Notes: a model not told the origin generated them from the letters alone. 64,000 nucleotides of DNA from Arctopsyche grandis (GCF_051622035.1 NC_135365.1:22339501-22403500), one strand, 5' to 3'. Shown: positions 1 to 10,440, counted from the first letter of the stretch. A program made the numbers and translations.

Positions 1-2488
1 GCGTAAACATATCGCACACTAACACCGGTCAAAGACGTTATGCTCGCTTCATTTATAGACCATGAATATGCACCGAGCTTACGACAGGGACTCGCATACT
101 TTTTGTAGTGTATAACGGGCTCCAATTGTGCAAGTTGAACAACTACGAAGATATATGCGGTTTACAATACTTACGGTATTTGTGGCCGACTTCAAGGGCA
201 ACTTGGCATCATATGATATCAAATATGCCAAATGGTCTCGTAAATATCCTTCTATAAACTAGAAAGCATCTCGATAGTGCACGTTACTTTCATGCATCCA
301 TTCATCTACGTCGAAGTACAGACAAAAGAGACAATACATTGAATGGACGTTGCTTTATTGTGATCCGATATATAAAAGAGTAATGTTACACGCATCGCAG
401 CCTATGTTTGTTGTGGATTATATAATTGTAGATTTATTTATTACAACGGTAGTATATTTTCGCATAGATAATGAGTCGTCTATCTGTTTTGAAAAGCGTA
501 ATAGTATAATATGGTAGTTTATATAAGCAAGTCTACGATTGAATGCACCTTTATTAACTAAACTGAGTGATGTGGAACTGAATTATGCAAATTATCTGTC
601 AAATGGGTTAAAATTTGACATTGACAAATTCAGATGGTCTAATAAAGAGTGATATATATACACGTTACGGTACACATTTGACTCGCATCAAGATTAATGA
701 GCCAGTCGGTGTAGAAGTGGTATAACAGGTATAGTGTAGTTAAACAATTTTACATGTTATATATGAATGAAAGTCATTCTCCGATTTGAAATGTTTATAA
801 TTTTGATAATTGACTATCATACGTACACATAAGCCTTTGAAATTTATTAAGTACAGTTGTTAGTATTATGAAAATGTATTGGGGAAACAACTCGTTTATT
901 GAATGGATGCTGTGGGATTACTGTTGTGCTAATGACACAAGTATTCTTCTAACGGTATTGAACGTTTCCTCGGTTGAGATTGGATTTCCTGAATAATTTA
1001 AGATCTATTTATATATGTATGTACTTGGTGTATATTGTTAGATGACTTGTCTCTTATTAATCAAATTTTAAAGTTTTTATTTTTACTTACACGCAATATG
1101 GTTATTACTTTTTAATCTTTTAGTGAATATTAAAACTACTATAAATCAAGAGAATCTTTGTTAAATACTTGAACTTTTTAGCAATTATTATAGTACTAAT
1201 ATAAAAATAGCTAGATTTTTAAATATTTAAAATCGGATATGTCATTGAACTGAAAATTATATACTCATTAGGGCTATCTCAAATAACAATACATGTTCCA
1301 ACAATGCTGAAAGTAAGAGGGCAATAATTAAAAAAAGAGTTTTATATGAAATTAGTAATAGACATAATGGCAAAAAGCTATATTACCAGGGGCATCATTT
1401 AGGGGGGCCGTCTCCCCCCCCCCTATTGTATTTTCAGGAGATTATTTTGTATTTTATAAATGTGTTTATACCTAATCTCTTAATAGATTTTTTTAAATTA
1501 TTTTACTATGAATTTTATTGATAAAAATATATAAATAAAAAAAATGATAATACATCCCCCCCCCCCCAGAAAGTTATTCCTTATTGGTCAAAATTTTTGC
1601 TCCCTCTTGAGAAAAGCTGAAATGACGCCCCTGTAAAATTGCCCTAATGATTAACCTCTCTCTAGTGATTTATGTACATATGTAGATTTTATTTTTAGAT
1701 TGCAGAGTTTCGTTTTAGAATCGTTTTGATATACGATTAGTGTATTAAAAAACAAATTTGATAAAAAAATGGATGAAAATAAATGTAGCTTCACCGAACC
1801 AAATAAGTTACATTTTTTATTTTACGAAAAAAATTAAATAACAATATGGAGATGCGACTGTCAGAAAAATTACTCAGGTGGGTTGAATTTTTTTGTAAAA
1901 ACAATAATATATGCAAATGAATTTCATTGTTTGATAATAGAAAAAAATGTCTACGGTACATTTATGTAATAATGATTTTATTATTAGATAATAAAAAAAA
2001 ACCATTAATAGTAGTTTAAGAGTTTTTTTATATCAACAAAATATTCTTTAAATTGAACGAAAAAAAATCAATAATATGAAAATGTGTAAATATTAAAATG
2101 ATGTATTTAAATTTGCATTATGTATCTAATATATAATTTCGAAAGAGGCTTTGTATGTAACTATTGTTGGTTCGTAGAAAAACATATGAATATTCAAATA
2201 AAATAAAACTGTTCAAATAAATTTAATAAAATATTTACTATTATATTGGCCATGTCTAAGCAGTTTATATTACGAAAAAACACTAGTGTATAAAATAATA
2301 AACCTAAATTAAACAAATCGTCGACGAGGCATACATCAGTCAATATTCAAATGGAACATTTCAAAAAGCAAAAAAAAAGTCATATGAGACAAAAACAAGA
2401 CAGCGTAGAGTTGGCGTAGCAGGCATAATAATAATAACCTACGTAATTAGCGTGAATAAGGTAAAAAAGAACATACATAATACGTTAC
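1..2488 (-). other. spastin intron 1 (partial)
   Basis: This AT-rich sequence follows the donor of spastin exon 1 on the minus strand. I found no second exon in it, so the intron is longer than 2.4 kb and runs off the left edge. Apart from the small hAT-like element at 1387-1633 it holds only AT-rich unique sequence and poly-A/T runs. Confidence 0.7.
1387..1633. mobile_element. hAT-like MITE in spastin intron 1
   Basis: The ends are inverted copies: CAGGGGCATCATTT on the left and, read inward from the right, CAGGGGCGTCATTTCAG. CAGGG-type ends are typical of hAT elements. Next to each end are long C runs (about 1416-1427 and 1556-1567). The 8-bp flanks TATATTAC and TAAAATTG agree only partly, so the target duplication has decayed or the limits are off by a base or two. 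No coding capacity. Confidence 0.6.
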
Positions 2489-3035
2489 CTTCGTTCTCTT
2501 CGTCGATCTTGAGCGCCTTGGAGATGTACTCGAACGCCCTGCGGTGATGATGCTTCTGCTTGGCTAACGAGGGATCTCCGGGAGGCTGATGAGTGGGTTG
2601 GTGGGTGGGTGTGTCCATGTCGTGCAGCAGCCGGTGTTGCGACTCGCTCCGGACCGCGTCCAGGGAAGCCTCCTCCTGAGAGGTGGTGGTGGTGGTGGTG
2701 GTGTTGGTGTTGGTGGTGGAGAAGACCCTGTGGGAAGCGGCGTACACGTACTTGAACACGACGAACAGTTGGTAGATGAGCGAGCGCAGCAGGTTGAAGA
2801 GCACGATGAGCGGGAACGAGACCACGTAGAGGTTGCGTTTGTGCACGGAGGGGGCGCCGCAGGGGGCGCGCGAGGGGGTGCCTCCGGGTGCGCCTCCGCC
2901 CCCGCTGGCCACGGTGTTGGAGCGCGGCCGACCCGCACGCCCGCTGCGCCGCGAGCCGCCCCCCGAGCGCGCGCCCCCACCACCCGCGCCTCCGCCCCCA
3001 CCCCCACCCCCGCCCTCCACCGCCTCGCCCGCCAC
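2489..3035 (-). CDS. spas: spastin, first coding exon (partial gene, continues past left edge)
   Basis: Spastin is a AAA ATPase that severs microtubules and works at ER, endosome and lipid-droplet membranes. Reading on the minus strand, the exon encodes a Gly/Ser/Arg-rich low-complexity start, then a basic stretch and hydrophobic hairpin (VHKRNLYVVSFPLIVLFNLL and onward, about 2846-2740) that matches the membrane hairpin of insect spastins. A Thr-rich linker follows, then the start of the MIT domain (KQKHHHRRAFEYISKALKID). It ends at a consensus donor after 2489 (GAAG|GTAACG), in the usual place inside the MIT domain. The rest of MIT and the AAA domain are not in the window. The listed 5' limit (3035) is a GTG. 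An in-frame TAG lies at 3072-3074 and no in-frame ATG precedes the hairpin, so the true start is unsettled. The only in-frame ATG, at 2616-2618, would omit the hairpin. Gene identity is secure; the start is not. Confidence 0.9.
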
Positions 3036-3300
3036 CGCGAGACGCGCGCAGACTCGTCGCGCGCCCCGCGACTACTGCCGCTGCCGGATAAACACCGCTG
3101 CCAGCGAGCAGAGCTTCTACGCACGCTCCCCTCGACCCCCCCCCATCACCCCTCGCACCTCACCGCTACGGACACTCCCTCGTTCGCCCCCTTTGATATC
3201 TACGCGCGCGAGTTTCGCCGCAGATCCGCGGAGGGTCGCTGCGGTCGCGCGCCTCTACGCTTCTACGCTTCTACGCCTTTCGGCTAAAGTGCGCCGTTTC
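3036..3300 (-). promoter_or_regulatory. GC-rich 5' region of spastin (5'UTR/promoter)
   Basis: This is the most GC- and CpG-rich stretch of the window and lies directly upstream of the spastin exon on the minus strand. GC content falls off sharply past about 3290. The position suggests the 5'UTR and core promoter. I see no clear TATA box and cannot place the start site. Long C and CCCCCA runs (about 3000-3012 and 3137-3145) make small sequence errors possible here. Confidence 0.5.
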
Positions 3301-3592
3301 AATTTTCAAACAAAAGAATGCCGATTCGTTTACAGCTCAACAATGTTCCATCCTTGCGACGATTTTAAATCGAATCAAATCAATAAATCAAAGAGAGTTT
3401 CGAGAGTTCGTAATTAAAATCTAATATACAATTCAAGTGAGAGACAGAGAGAAAATCAAAAGAGACTTTGTATCAGAGAAATGTTATAATAATAGAAAGG
3501 CCCTTACGAATAAATAATTGTTGTCAATATCACGCGGTACGTCTCTATAATTACGCTTTAACGCACAACGCAAACAACAAACAATATGTATC

Positions 3593-3783
3593 CCATGTTG
3601 TTTGTTGTGTGGTTTTGAATGCATTGTGCAATTTTTAACGATGCGCTTGCCCATCTTGCCCATCGTATTTGATGCTTGGTGCTCGACTTATTCCCGATAA
3701 AAACTTTATATTACTAACAAGATGGGCAAGTACATCGGTGAAAATTGCACGATGCATTCAAAAACACACAATAAACAACACGG
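3593..3783. mobile_element. palindromic MITE, class unresolved
   Basis: The element is two inverted arms of about 65 bp around a 60 bp centre. The left arm runs from CCATGTTGTTTGTTGTGTGG (3593) to GCTTGCCCATCTTG. The right arm is its near-complete reverse complement, ending at 3783. The arms share long exact blocks such as TTTTGAATGCAT and GCCCATCTTG. No target duplication is obvious. The transcript would fold into a long hairpin. Confidence 0.7.
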
Positions 3784-4170
3784 TATATATTTTGAACCCG
3801 GCATGCGTTGCAATGCCACAACAACGCGTGCAATTCCCGCTCCCGTTCCACAGCATAGATATATTTGTTGACGTGGGCCATCCGCTGTGTGTTTGTGGTA
3901 CAGCTCTGAATGGTCAGTACATTCGAGTGCGAAGTAGGCGTGGCGCTATTATTGTCACATTCGCGGCGTGATGCGCTAATGCTTTACTTTCGCGTCAGTA
4001 AAATCGTAATTACGAATATTATTATTAAGAGGTTTTTTTCCGTTTTTTTTTCACAGTAATCTTCCCAGACATGCATACAACAAATTCTGAAAGTTCCATC
4101 GTAATCGGTTCAGTGGTTTAGGACTTACTTCGCCCGCCTTCGACTTTTTTTTCAGGGGTAGCCCAGAGAA
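3784..4170. repeat. probable interspersed-repeat fragment
   Basis: The phrase GTAATCGGTTCAGTGGTTTAGG (about 4101-4122, shown only in part here) is a stock phrase in the 3' regions of many arthropod retroelements, and GC content is higher than in the flanks. The 100-codon open frame here (3669-3971) overlaps the palindromic MITE and is not credible as a gene. Class is unresolved. Confidence 0.35.
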
Positions 4171-6045
4171 ATGTAAAAATTATTTTAAAATGAATGTAAA
4201 AACATTTTTTTGATGGCGCCGAATAATAAATTAAATATATTTATAACCAATTATGTAAGTTTAATTACTATAAAAATCGTTAATTTTATATTAAACATAT
4301 TTTTGTTAAAACTATACATTACACATTAATTTAAGAGTTCCCAAAGACAAACAAATACACATCCCATAATAAATAAATAAATAAATCTTAATCAAAATAA
4401 AACACGTACACATATTTAATTATCAAAAAGGACTTCTGTAGTAATATGTGATGACCCTGATTCTATATTGCATAGTTACGGAAACAAAAAATGAGTTCGA
4501 AAGGGCGATTCTATTATTATAACATTTCTCTGTGTAAGTATGCATACATGTATCTTTGGTTGATAATTTCGTAAACAAGTCAAAATTTCTATGACGACGA
4601 GTCATAGAAACATAGACGAGAACTGAGACATGTCGGCAATCGGAACTGAAACAGGAATCGAGAATTATAACTGTAATATGAATTCGGAATTGGAATCGGA
4701 ATCGAAATCGATACGTTATCATAGGAAATTGGATTATTTTTTGATTACAAACGAAAAAACACCAAAATTACAAAATCTTTTTCGAAATTATATATTACAG
4801 TAGTTATTATTATTAGTTTTTTATGTGTGGGATCCTCGTGTTTTTTTTTGTGGGGAAGTCATTCCTCGACTAGACACTCAAATATTTTAATTAACATTTC
4901 TTTGAATTTTTGCTGATTAATAAATAATATAACCTAATACGAAACGATACGCTCGCTCATCTCTCAATATACATAATATATATTTATACCAAAATATATT
5001 TTTTTTCACATTAAAGCTAATAAATACACAATATTTTAGATTATATAAAAATAAAATGAATACGACAAATTAAACTTAAGTACTTACTACTTGTTATAAA
5101 CTTAAGCATTACATAGGTACTATGCACCAACAAATACTAAGCTTACCGGATACACATAAGCCGAACAATAAAATTAATTTATGCACAGAACCATAAACTC
5201 AATGTGAAAGTCTACATTTTGACATTAAGTAGAGGTACTTTTACGGCCCAAATTTTCCGAATAAAACTGTTCAAACCCTTCCAATTCTATTTCGCTAAAA
5301 CACGCACACGTGCGACCTCCGAATAACAGAACAAAGGAAACCGCAAACTTTTCCGAAAGATTAAAAGATGCTTCTTCACTGAAGGAAAAAAATGCCCAGA
5401 TCTGTCCTTTACACGCACGCTTGCTCGTTCACCGGAAATCGCTCGTGTGCGCAAAAACAAACCATGCAAGATAACTACTTACAGCTACAATAATATACAT
5501 GTATTAGATAAAAAGCGTGTTTAATGATTAGGAAAGTCTATATGTACTGGGATAAGGTTTAATGGTGCTCTACGTGGACGTTTCTCTAGTCTCGTGTGCT
5601 TGAAAAAAGTTATCGAGACTTCAAACTTGGATGGAATGTAGAAGTGCTGAAATGGTACCCAAGAGAGACGGAAGAAAACGACTATGATCAATGTTGCAGG
5701 AGTGAATCGAATGATTAATGTATAAAGCGTGTGCATACTCGAGCGATATAAGCTTAGTTCAGTCAACTTGGTAGAAGGAAGAATGAAAATACTTATTGAT
5801 GAGCTAAAATGATTCGACCAATAGGAAGTAGAGGTTCACAACAAAGCCTTTGATTTAGAGTTTGTCAACTTCTAAGTTGATCGAAATGAAGCAATTTCTA
5901 ACATAATTTGAGGTGTCGGAAAAAAGACACTATTTAGATTTACATACATATATCAGTATTGAATAGCATGGGTGAATAGAAAACGCGATACAGATATTCC
6001 AAAATAGCAGCAGGAGACAAAACAAGGATGTTTTGGAAGATTTCA
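4171..6045. other. AT-rich intergenic DNA, nothing recognised
   Basis: Apart from short GGAATCGGAATCG-like repeats near 4680-4710 and a CACGTG-bearing richer patch at 5280-5460, I see no gene or repeat here. The short open frames lack ATG starts or coding-like composition. Confidence 0.5.
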
Positions 6046-6311
6046 TTTCTGGTCACAATGATTTTATTGCTTTACTTACTCGCGCGATCCCTCAAAATGT
6101 ATAGCATTGTATTGGGGGTTGCCTTACCCTGTGATTACATAGTAAAAAACTATGAACACGTGGGACTATCGTCACATATTGAAAACTCTTGTGGGTATTC
6201 ATGAGCGGATTCTTGGTCGCTTCTGGTTGCCCGATTTGGGTGACCAAGAGTGACCACGAGCAACTACGCTTGAACAACAAAGTCACTCGCAAGTCACCCG
6301 ATGTGGCCCGG
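6046..6311. mobile_element. DNA element 'X', copy 1 (partial)
   Basis: Homologous to 9254-9520 on the same strand and to the reverse complement of 48120-48515. The shared landmarks in order are TGGTCACAATGATTTTATTG, CCCTCAAAATGTATAGC, a GGTTGCCCGATTTGGGTGAC block, and CAACTACGCTTG close to GTCACTCGCAAGTC. Repeated GTCAC motifs run through it. In copy 3 the two ends form imperfect inverted repeats (GAGACTTGCGAGTGACT versus GAGTCTTTGCGGGCAACT), so I take X to be a non-autonomous TIR element. Copy 1 lacks the left part. Confidence 0.6.
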
Positions 6312-6317
6312 ATCTTA

Positions 6318-6459
6318 TGCTGCATTTACACGAGGCCAATTGTTAAGACATTCCACTAAGCCAATATTGGCCTCGTGTAAATAGGCGTTCCGAGACCAAT
6401 ATTGGCTTGGCTTACCAATAGTGGAATGTCTTAACAATTGGCTTCGTGTAAATACAGCA
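6318..6459. mobile_element. 142-bp palindromic MITE, copy 1
   Basis: The 41-bp inverted arms are nearly exact. The left arm begins TGCTGCATTTACACGAGGCC and ends at the CATTCCACTA motif. The right arm is its reverse complement, ending ...TACAGCA, with two mismatches noted. The centre has a second small inverted repeat around CCAATATTGG. A second full copy is at 9527-9668, and a third copy interrupted by another element lies at about 8806-9130. Confidence 0.75.
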
Positions 6460-6473
6460 CCAATGTTGATTTA

Positions 6474-6801
6474 GGGAGAAAACACATTGAGTGGTAAGTG
6501 GTACGTGTTTTTTCTTTACTTTAAATACACAGCACCCCTAGCCAATATACATGGTTCACAGTCCCAAAAATCACCCCCTGGAGTGTTTTCGGTGATATTT
6601 TATCCTTGCTTGATAGTGATCGATAACATTGAATCCTATATTTGAAGAAATGTAGGAGAATCTTGCATATGGATATGCAACCATATGCATTCTGCACGTG
6701 CAATTACACTCGAATTCGGTTTGGGGAACAGCCACTAGTTGCAGTCACAGCAGGAAGCCATGGATACGTGACGTCCCATACCACTCAGTGTGTTTTCGCC
6801 T
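6474..6801. mobile_element. PIF/Harbinger-like MITE (family H), copy H1
   Basis: The ends are GGGAGAAAACACATTGAG and, on the right, CAGTGTGTTTTCGCC (imperfect inverted repeats). The flanking trinucleotide is TTA on both sides (6471-6473 and 6802-6804). Three-base TTA/TAA duplications with G-rich ends are the PIF/Harbinger signature. The interior carries the family's common blocks: a TATCTTAAA/TTTAAAC segment, CACCCCCTGGAGTG, TTTTATCCTTGCTTGACAG and TGATCGATAAC. No open reading frame. Confidence 0.75.
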
Positions 6802-6804
6802 TTA

Positions 6805-7532
6805 ATTTGATTCGAGTCGCGTAACTTTGTATCTCCCATAATTTTGCCTAGGGTCATAGTCGGGAGCATTTTACATATAATATTTAATAAAATAATTAAA
6901 AAGTTTTAAATTGCACCTTTCAAGAATATTATGTAGTTTAATATTTGGATCGATTATAGTTTCATCGACACGTAGAGCAAGCGTCATCTAGCACAAATGC
7001 GAAAATAATAAGTTAAAAATCCAAATAAGTTCCCAGAACTGAATCAAAGCCAACTTTTTCCAACATTGATCAACTTTTCACGAAATTGGGTAGCACCACA
7101 TGACACTAAAGTGCCCCAGAAAAAAAAAAGTAATTTTCAAATTTCTAACACGTTTTCACTCCTACTTTTCCGCCAGCTTCTATATCGGGCCAAGTTCATC
7201 AGAACTATTCGCGGACTGACTTTGGCGAAAGTTGAACAAGTGAAAACCAGACAATAAAGGTCGAAATCCTAGACGTCTTTCACTCACACATTCGAACTTA
7301 TCGATCACACAAACTTCATGCAAGTTACAAGTTATCACGAGAAGTACACACACACACACAACATTATACATGTACATATTTGACCTGCTTCGAATAAATT
7401 ATATGACCTCAACGAGTGCAAAACTGGCGACGGGGTCAACGACGAACGAGTTCTCGTTAAAAATCGATTAATCTAGATGTATGTATGTAAATGTACGTAA
7501 AGAACATTCGCTTTCAGAAGCGGTGTACTCAC
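6805..7532. other. intergenic or intronic DNA downstream of the 7533-7629 exon
   Basis: This should contain the following exon(s) of the minus-strand gene at 7533-7629, or its intron. Two minus-strand pieces stay open briefly before a stop (about 7195-7272 and 7395-7450), but their acceptors lack pyrimidine tracts, so I do not call them. A (CA)n run lies at 7350-7361. Confidence 0.3.
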
Positions 7533-7629
7533 AACCTCTGGGTAACCATGTTGTAGAACGAGCCGAGGTAGCCCGTCAGTCCTGAGATCATCTTGGGTGG
7601 GTCATCGAGATAAACTGGGGGGATTACTC
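7533..7629 (-). CDS. internal coding exon of an unrecognised gene
   Basis: A 97-nt piece on the minus strand is framed by excellent splice signals: an acceptor with an eight-T tract (TTTTTTTTAG|G) and a consensus donor (|GTGAGT). It is GC-richer than its flanks. Only one of the six frames is open across it, with split codons at both ends (two leading and two trailing bases) and 31 whole codons between. The peptide begins VIPPVYLDDPPKMIS and continues GLTGYLGSFYNMVTQR, which is protein-like in composition. I do not recognise the family. Neighbouring exons were not found; the Harbinger-like MITE at 7704-7975 would lie in the upstream intron. It should not be joined to spastin exon 1, whose 5' region is closed by a stop. 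Confidence 0.6.
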
Positions 7630-7703
7630 CTAAAAAAAATTAAAACGAGCGTGTGCAAACATGAATATGTGCCATTATTAAACACATTGTACATGTGTTT
7701 GGT

Positions 7704-7975
7704 AGGGCGAAATCACACAGCGCGGGATGTGGTATGTGGTACGTCGACAAGTTCTCCTATATTTCTTAAAACCGTTATCAATCACTGTCGAGTAAGGATA
7801 AATACAAGAATACAATTTTACCGAACACACCCAGGGGGTATTTTTTTTGACGCTGTGTACCGTGCATCGCATGAATATACTGGGTATCGCATGAAGGAAT
7901 GCCCATTTTTTTCGCACGTTTAAAAGTATCTAAAAAAAAACCATGTACCACGTCCCGCCGTGTGTGATTTCGCCC
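7704..7975. mobile_element. PIF/Harbinger-like MITE, copy H5 (AAATCACACAG end type)
   Basis: The ends are GGGCGAAATCACACAG and, on the right, TGTGTGATTTCGCCC, nearly exact inverted repeats. The interior matches H1-H4 (cgacaag...TTCTCC, CCGTTATC, CACTGTCGAGTAAGGATAAAT, the CCCAGGGGGT block, GTTTAAAAGTATCTAAAAAA). Flanks are GTA and TTG, so the TTA-type duplication has decayed. It belongs with H6 in a second terminal-repeat subtype. Confidence 0.75.
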
Positions 7976-8805
7976 TTGCAGTGCCAGTAAGCGAGTGAGT
8001 CAAGCAAACCTGATTAGTATCAGCCTGAAAAAAGTGATTAACGATTTAAATCTCCTTCGGCAATGGACTCGATTGACTCTTGAGGTATTAATTTAAATTT
8101 TTAACCACTTTCCGCAGAAACTGGCCAAATTGTAAAAGTGAAAGTCGAGGGTGACACGCGAGACCCGACACGCATACGCAAAGGGCGATATTAAACATTC
8201 ATGAAGGGGTCAGTTATTATTAAATTCGGGTCTGGAAAGGTGTTGTATTGATCGTGCAGCTCATTTTTTTACAGTAAAATTTTATTGTTTTTCGCCGAGT
8301 GTGTTTGTGACATTACTATAGGCACATATTTTATTCGGCGCATCGATCGGTGTGGATAAACGCCTGACAATGACATATCGCATTTGATGTTCGGCCAAAA
8401 ATGTGATAGTACTTCATTCCGGTGAAAGGATGCGAAATATAATCCCCCATAAGCTATGTATATAAATAACGAAAAAAGAAAATATAATGTAAACATAACA
8501 GAATACTCTTATACTAAAGGACGAGAACTTGAGTTGTTATTCCATTAGTGTGTGAAAACTCAATCGTTAGCTTTTAAGTTCTTCAGAGAAGGGGTGGTAG
8601 TTTTGAGGATGGAAGACCCTCAAATTGAAGGGTGGGGTTATTATTGATTACAAAAGCATACTTTCGATTTACCGTGATGGTTTAAAGGAGCTTTATTTAA
8701 ATTTGTATATATTATCTAAATTGCATTGAATAGTGGCGCAGTTTCGAGAAGTCCTAATTTTCAAAGGCACTCGAATATAGCTAAAGCAATAGAATTCTTC
8801 GGATC
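7976..8805. other. intergenic DNA, nothing firm
   Basis: A moderately GC-rich patch at 8050-8250 could be promoter or 5' sequence of the minus-strand gene at 7533-7629, but no start codon with a matching donor was found. The remainder is AT-rich. Confidence 0.3.
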
Positions 8806-8838
8806 TTATGATGAATTTACACGAGGCCAATAGTTAAG

Positions 8839-9094
8839 CCCTGCGCTACAAACGATTGCAAACCAAGCGGGCACATGCTTATTTCGCTGCATGCTCATTT
8901 CATACTTTTGTCTCGGCTTTTGTCATTTTAAACTTGCCAGAAAGATCCAACTCAATTTTAAGAATTGCCAATCATCAATGTACATCGAAATGTCATCTGC
9001 GCAACCCCATGAATATCTCGTCTTTCGTACATGCTGAAATTCAATCGAAATGAGTATGCAACCGGGTGGTTTACAATCATTTGTAGCAAACCCA
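8839..9094. mobile_element. 256-bp hAT-like element nested in a palindromic MITE
   Basis: The ends carry inverted copies of GCTACAAACGATTGCAAACC (left) and GCTACAAATGATTGTAAACC (read inward from the right). The flanking octamers are TAGTTAAG (8831-8838) and TTGTTAAG (9095-9102), seven of eight identical, as expected for hAT. Removing the insert leaves a third copy of the 142-bp palindromic MITE (half at 8812-8838, the remainder from 9095), which establishes the nesting order. Confidence 0.65.
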
Positions 9095-9119
9095 TTGTTA
9101 AGACATTCCACTATTGGCT

Positions 9120-9520
9120 ATAATGGCGGGAAACTTGGTGGGTGATTTTGTTGCGCGACCAGATTAAATGTATGCAGTTGTATGGATAATGCCACACTGG
9201 GCGAGTCACCAAGCCGTAAATTCACCCGATCAGCTAGATCGGTTGCCGACGTTTGGTCTGGTCACAATGATTTTATTGCTTGAGTGACTAGCGCGATCCC
9301 TCAAAATGTATAGCATTGTATTGGGGGTTGCCTTACCCGGTGATTACATGGTGAAAGACTATAAAAACGTGGTACTATCGTCACATATTGAAAACTCTTG
9401 TGGGTATTCGTGAGGGGATTCTTGATCGCTTTTGGTTGCCCGAGTTGGGTGACCAAGAGTGACCACGAGCAACTACGCTTGAACAACAAAGTCACTAGCA
9501 AGTCACCCGATGTGGCCCGG
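9120..9520. mobile_element. DNA element 'X', copy 2
   Basis: This copy extends further left than copy 1. The segment 9120-9260 (GCGACCAGATTAAATGTATG, GCCACACTGGGCGAGTCACC, ATCGGTTGCCG) matches the reverse complement of 48350-48500. The segment from 9254 matches copy 1 base for base over long runs. It is followed by the same two elements as copy 1. Confidence 0.6.
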
Positions 9521-9526
9521 ATCTTA

Positions 9527-9668
9527 TGCTGCATTTACACGAGGCCAATTGTTAAGACATTCCACTAAGCCAATATTGGCCTCGTGTAAATAGGCGTTCC
9601 GAGACCAATATTGGCTTGGCTTACCAATAGTGGAATGTCTTAACAATTGGCTTCGTGTAAATGCAGCA
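9527..9668. mobile_element. 142-bp palindromic MITE, copy 2
   Basis: Nearly identical to 6318-6459 and of the same length, with the same arms and central inverted repeat. It lies in the same position between an X copy and an H MITE, so it is part of a duplicated block rather than an independent insertion. Confidence 0.75.
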
Positions 9669-9682
9669 CCAATGTTGATTCA

Positions 9683-10036
9683 GGGAGAAAACACATCGAG
9701 TGGTAAGTAGTACGTGTTTTTTTTTTTAGATACTTTTAAACATGCGAAAAAAACGCAGCACCCCTAGCCCATATACATGATACACAGTCCCAAAATTTAC
9801 CCCCTGGAGTGTTTTCGGTGATCTTTTATCCTTGCTTGACAGTGATCGATAACGGCAAATCCCATATTTGAAGAAATGTAGAAGAAACTTGTCGGTTGCA
9901 TATGGATATATGCATTTTGCACGTGCAAGTAAACCCGAATTCGGTTTAGGGAACACCTGCTGTTTATGGTAATGGAACACCCACTGTTTACAAGCCAGGG
10001 ACGTGACGTCCTATACCACTCAGTGTGTTTTCGTCC
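9683..10036. mobile_element. PIF/Harbinger-like MITE, copy H2
   Basis: The ends are GGGAGAAAACACATCGAG and CAGTGTGTTTTCGTCC. Flanks are TCA on the left and TTA on the right, one mismatch from a 3-bp duplication. The interior holds the family blocks, including CCCCTGGAGTGTTTTCGGTG and TTGACAGTGATCGATAACGG. It is the third component of the block also seen at 6046-6801. Confidence 0.75.
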
Positions 10037-10039
10037 TTA

Positions 10040-10440
10040 ATCCCGAAACTTGTATCCCGCAACTTGTACGGTAATGTTGCTGTATCACGTCAAATACAAT
10101 TTGCAATCTACGACTTCTTCTTTCTCGGTCATCTTGGATTTGATTGACGATCCGCCTCCACTCCTCCCGGTTTTGTGCCAAGTTAAAGGCAGCGTTAAGG
10201 GACGATCCCGCCAGTTCCTTGATTTGGTCAGACCAACTCTTGGGAGACCGTTTCCTCGCTCGCCTTCCCTCCAGCGTTCCGGCGACTACTAGCCTCTCCA
10301 GACTCTCCACATTCTTCGTGGCCATATGACTTAAGTATGAAATAACCCTTTTCCAAGATATTGTGGAGTCTTTCCGAGACTGGCAGCTCTTAGAAGATGG
10401 AGTCCATGGTATGCACAACATCCGTCTCCAGCACCATATT
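10040..10440 (-). pseudogene. non-LTR retrotransposon relic (reverse transcriptase C-terminal region)
   Basis: The minus strand encodes a 133-codon frame whose middle part (LERLVVAGTLEGRRARKRSP, then SWSDQIKEL and REEWRRIV) is the familiar C-terminal tail of insect endonuclease-reverse transcriptase ORFs. In that family a GRRxRGRP-like stretch is followed by WSDxIKE and a WRRI motif. Palm and finger domains are absent, so this is a 5'-truncated LINE fragment. It abuts Harbinger-like MITE H2. The exact upstream limit of the retroelement is uncertain. Confidence 0.75.

Noticed and set aside
2564-3417. Long Arg/Pro/Ala-rich frames overlapping the spastin exon on both strands
   Set aside because: They are shadow frames of a GC-rich coding exon and promoter; only the frame with the spastin hairpin and MIT start is credible.
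6092-6325. 77-codon frame beginning MQHKIRATSGDL, seen again at 9301-9534
   Set aside because: The similarity of the two frames reflects the duplicated transposon block, not a gene family; the frame crosses element boundaries.
7195-7450. Possible terminal exon(s) after the 7533-7629 exon
   Set aside because: Phase would allow short continuations to a stop, but the acceptors lack pyrimidine tracts and the peptides are not recognisable.
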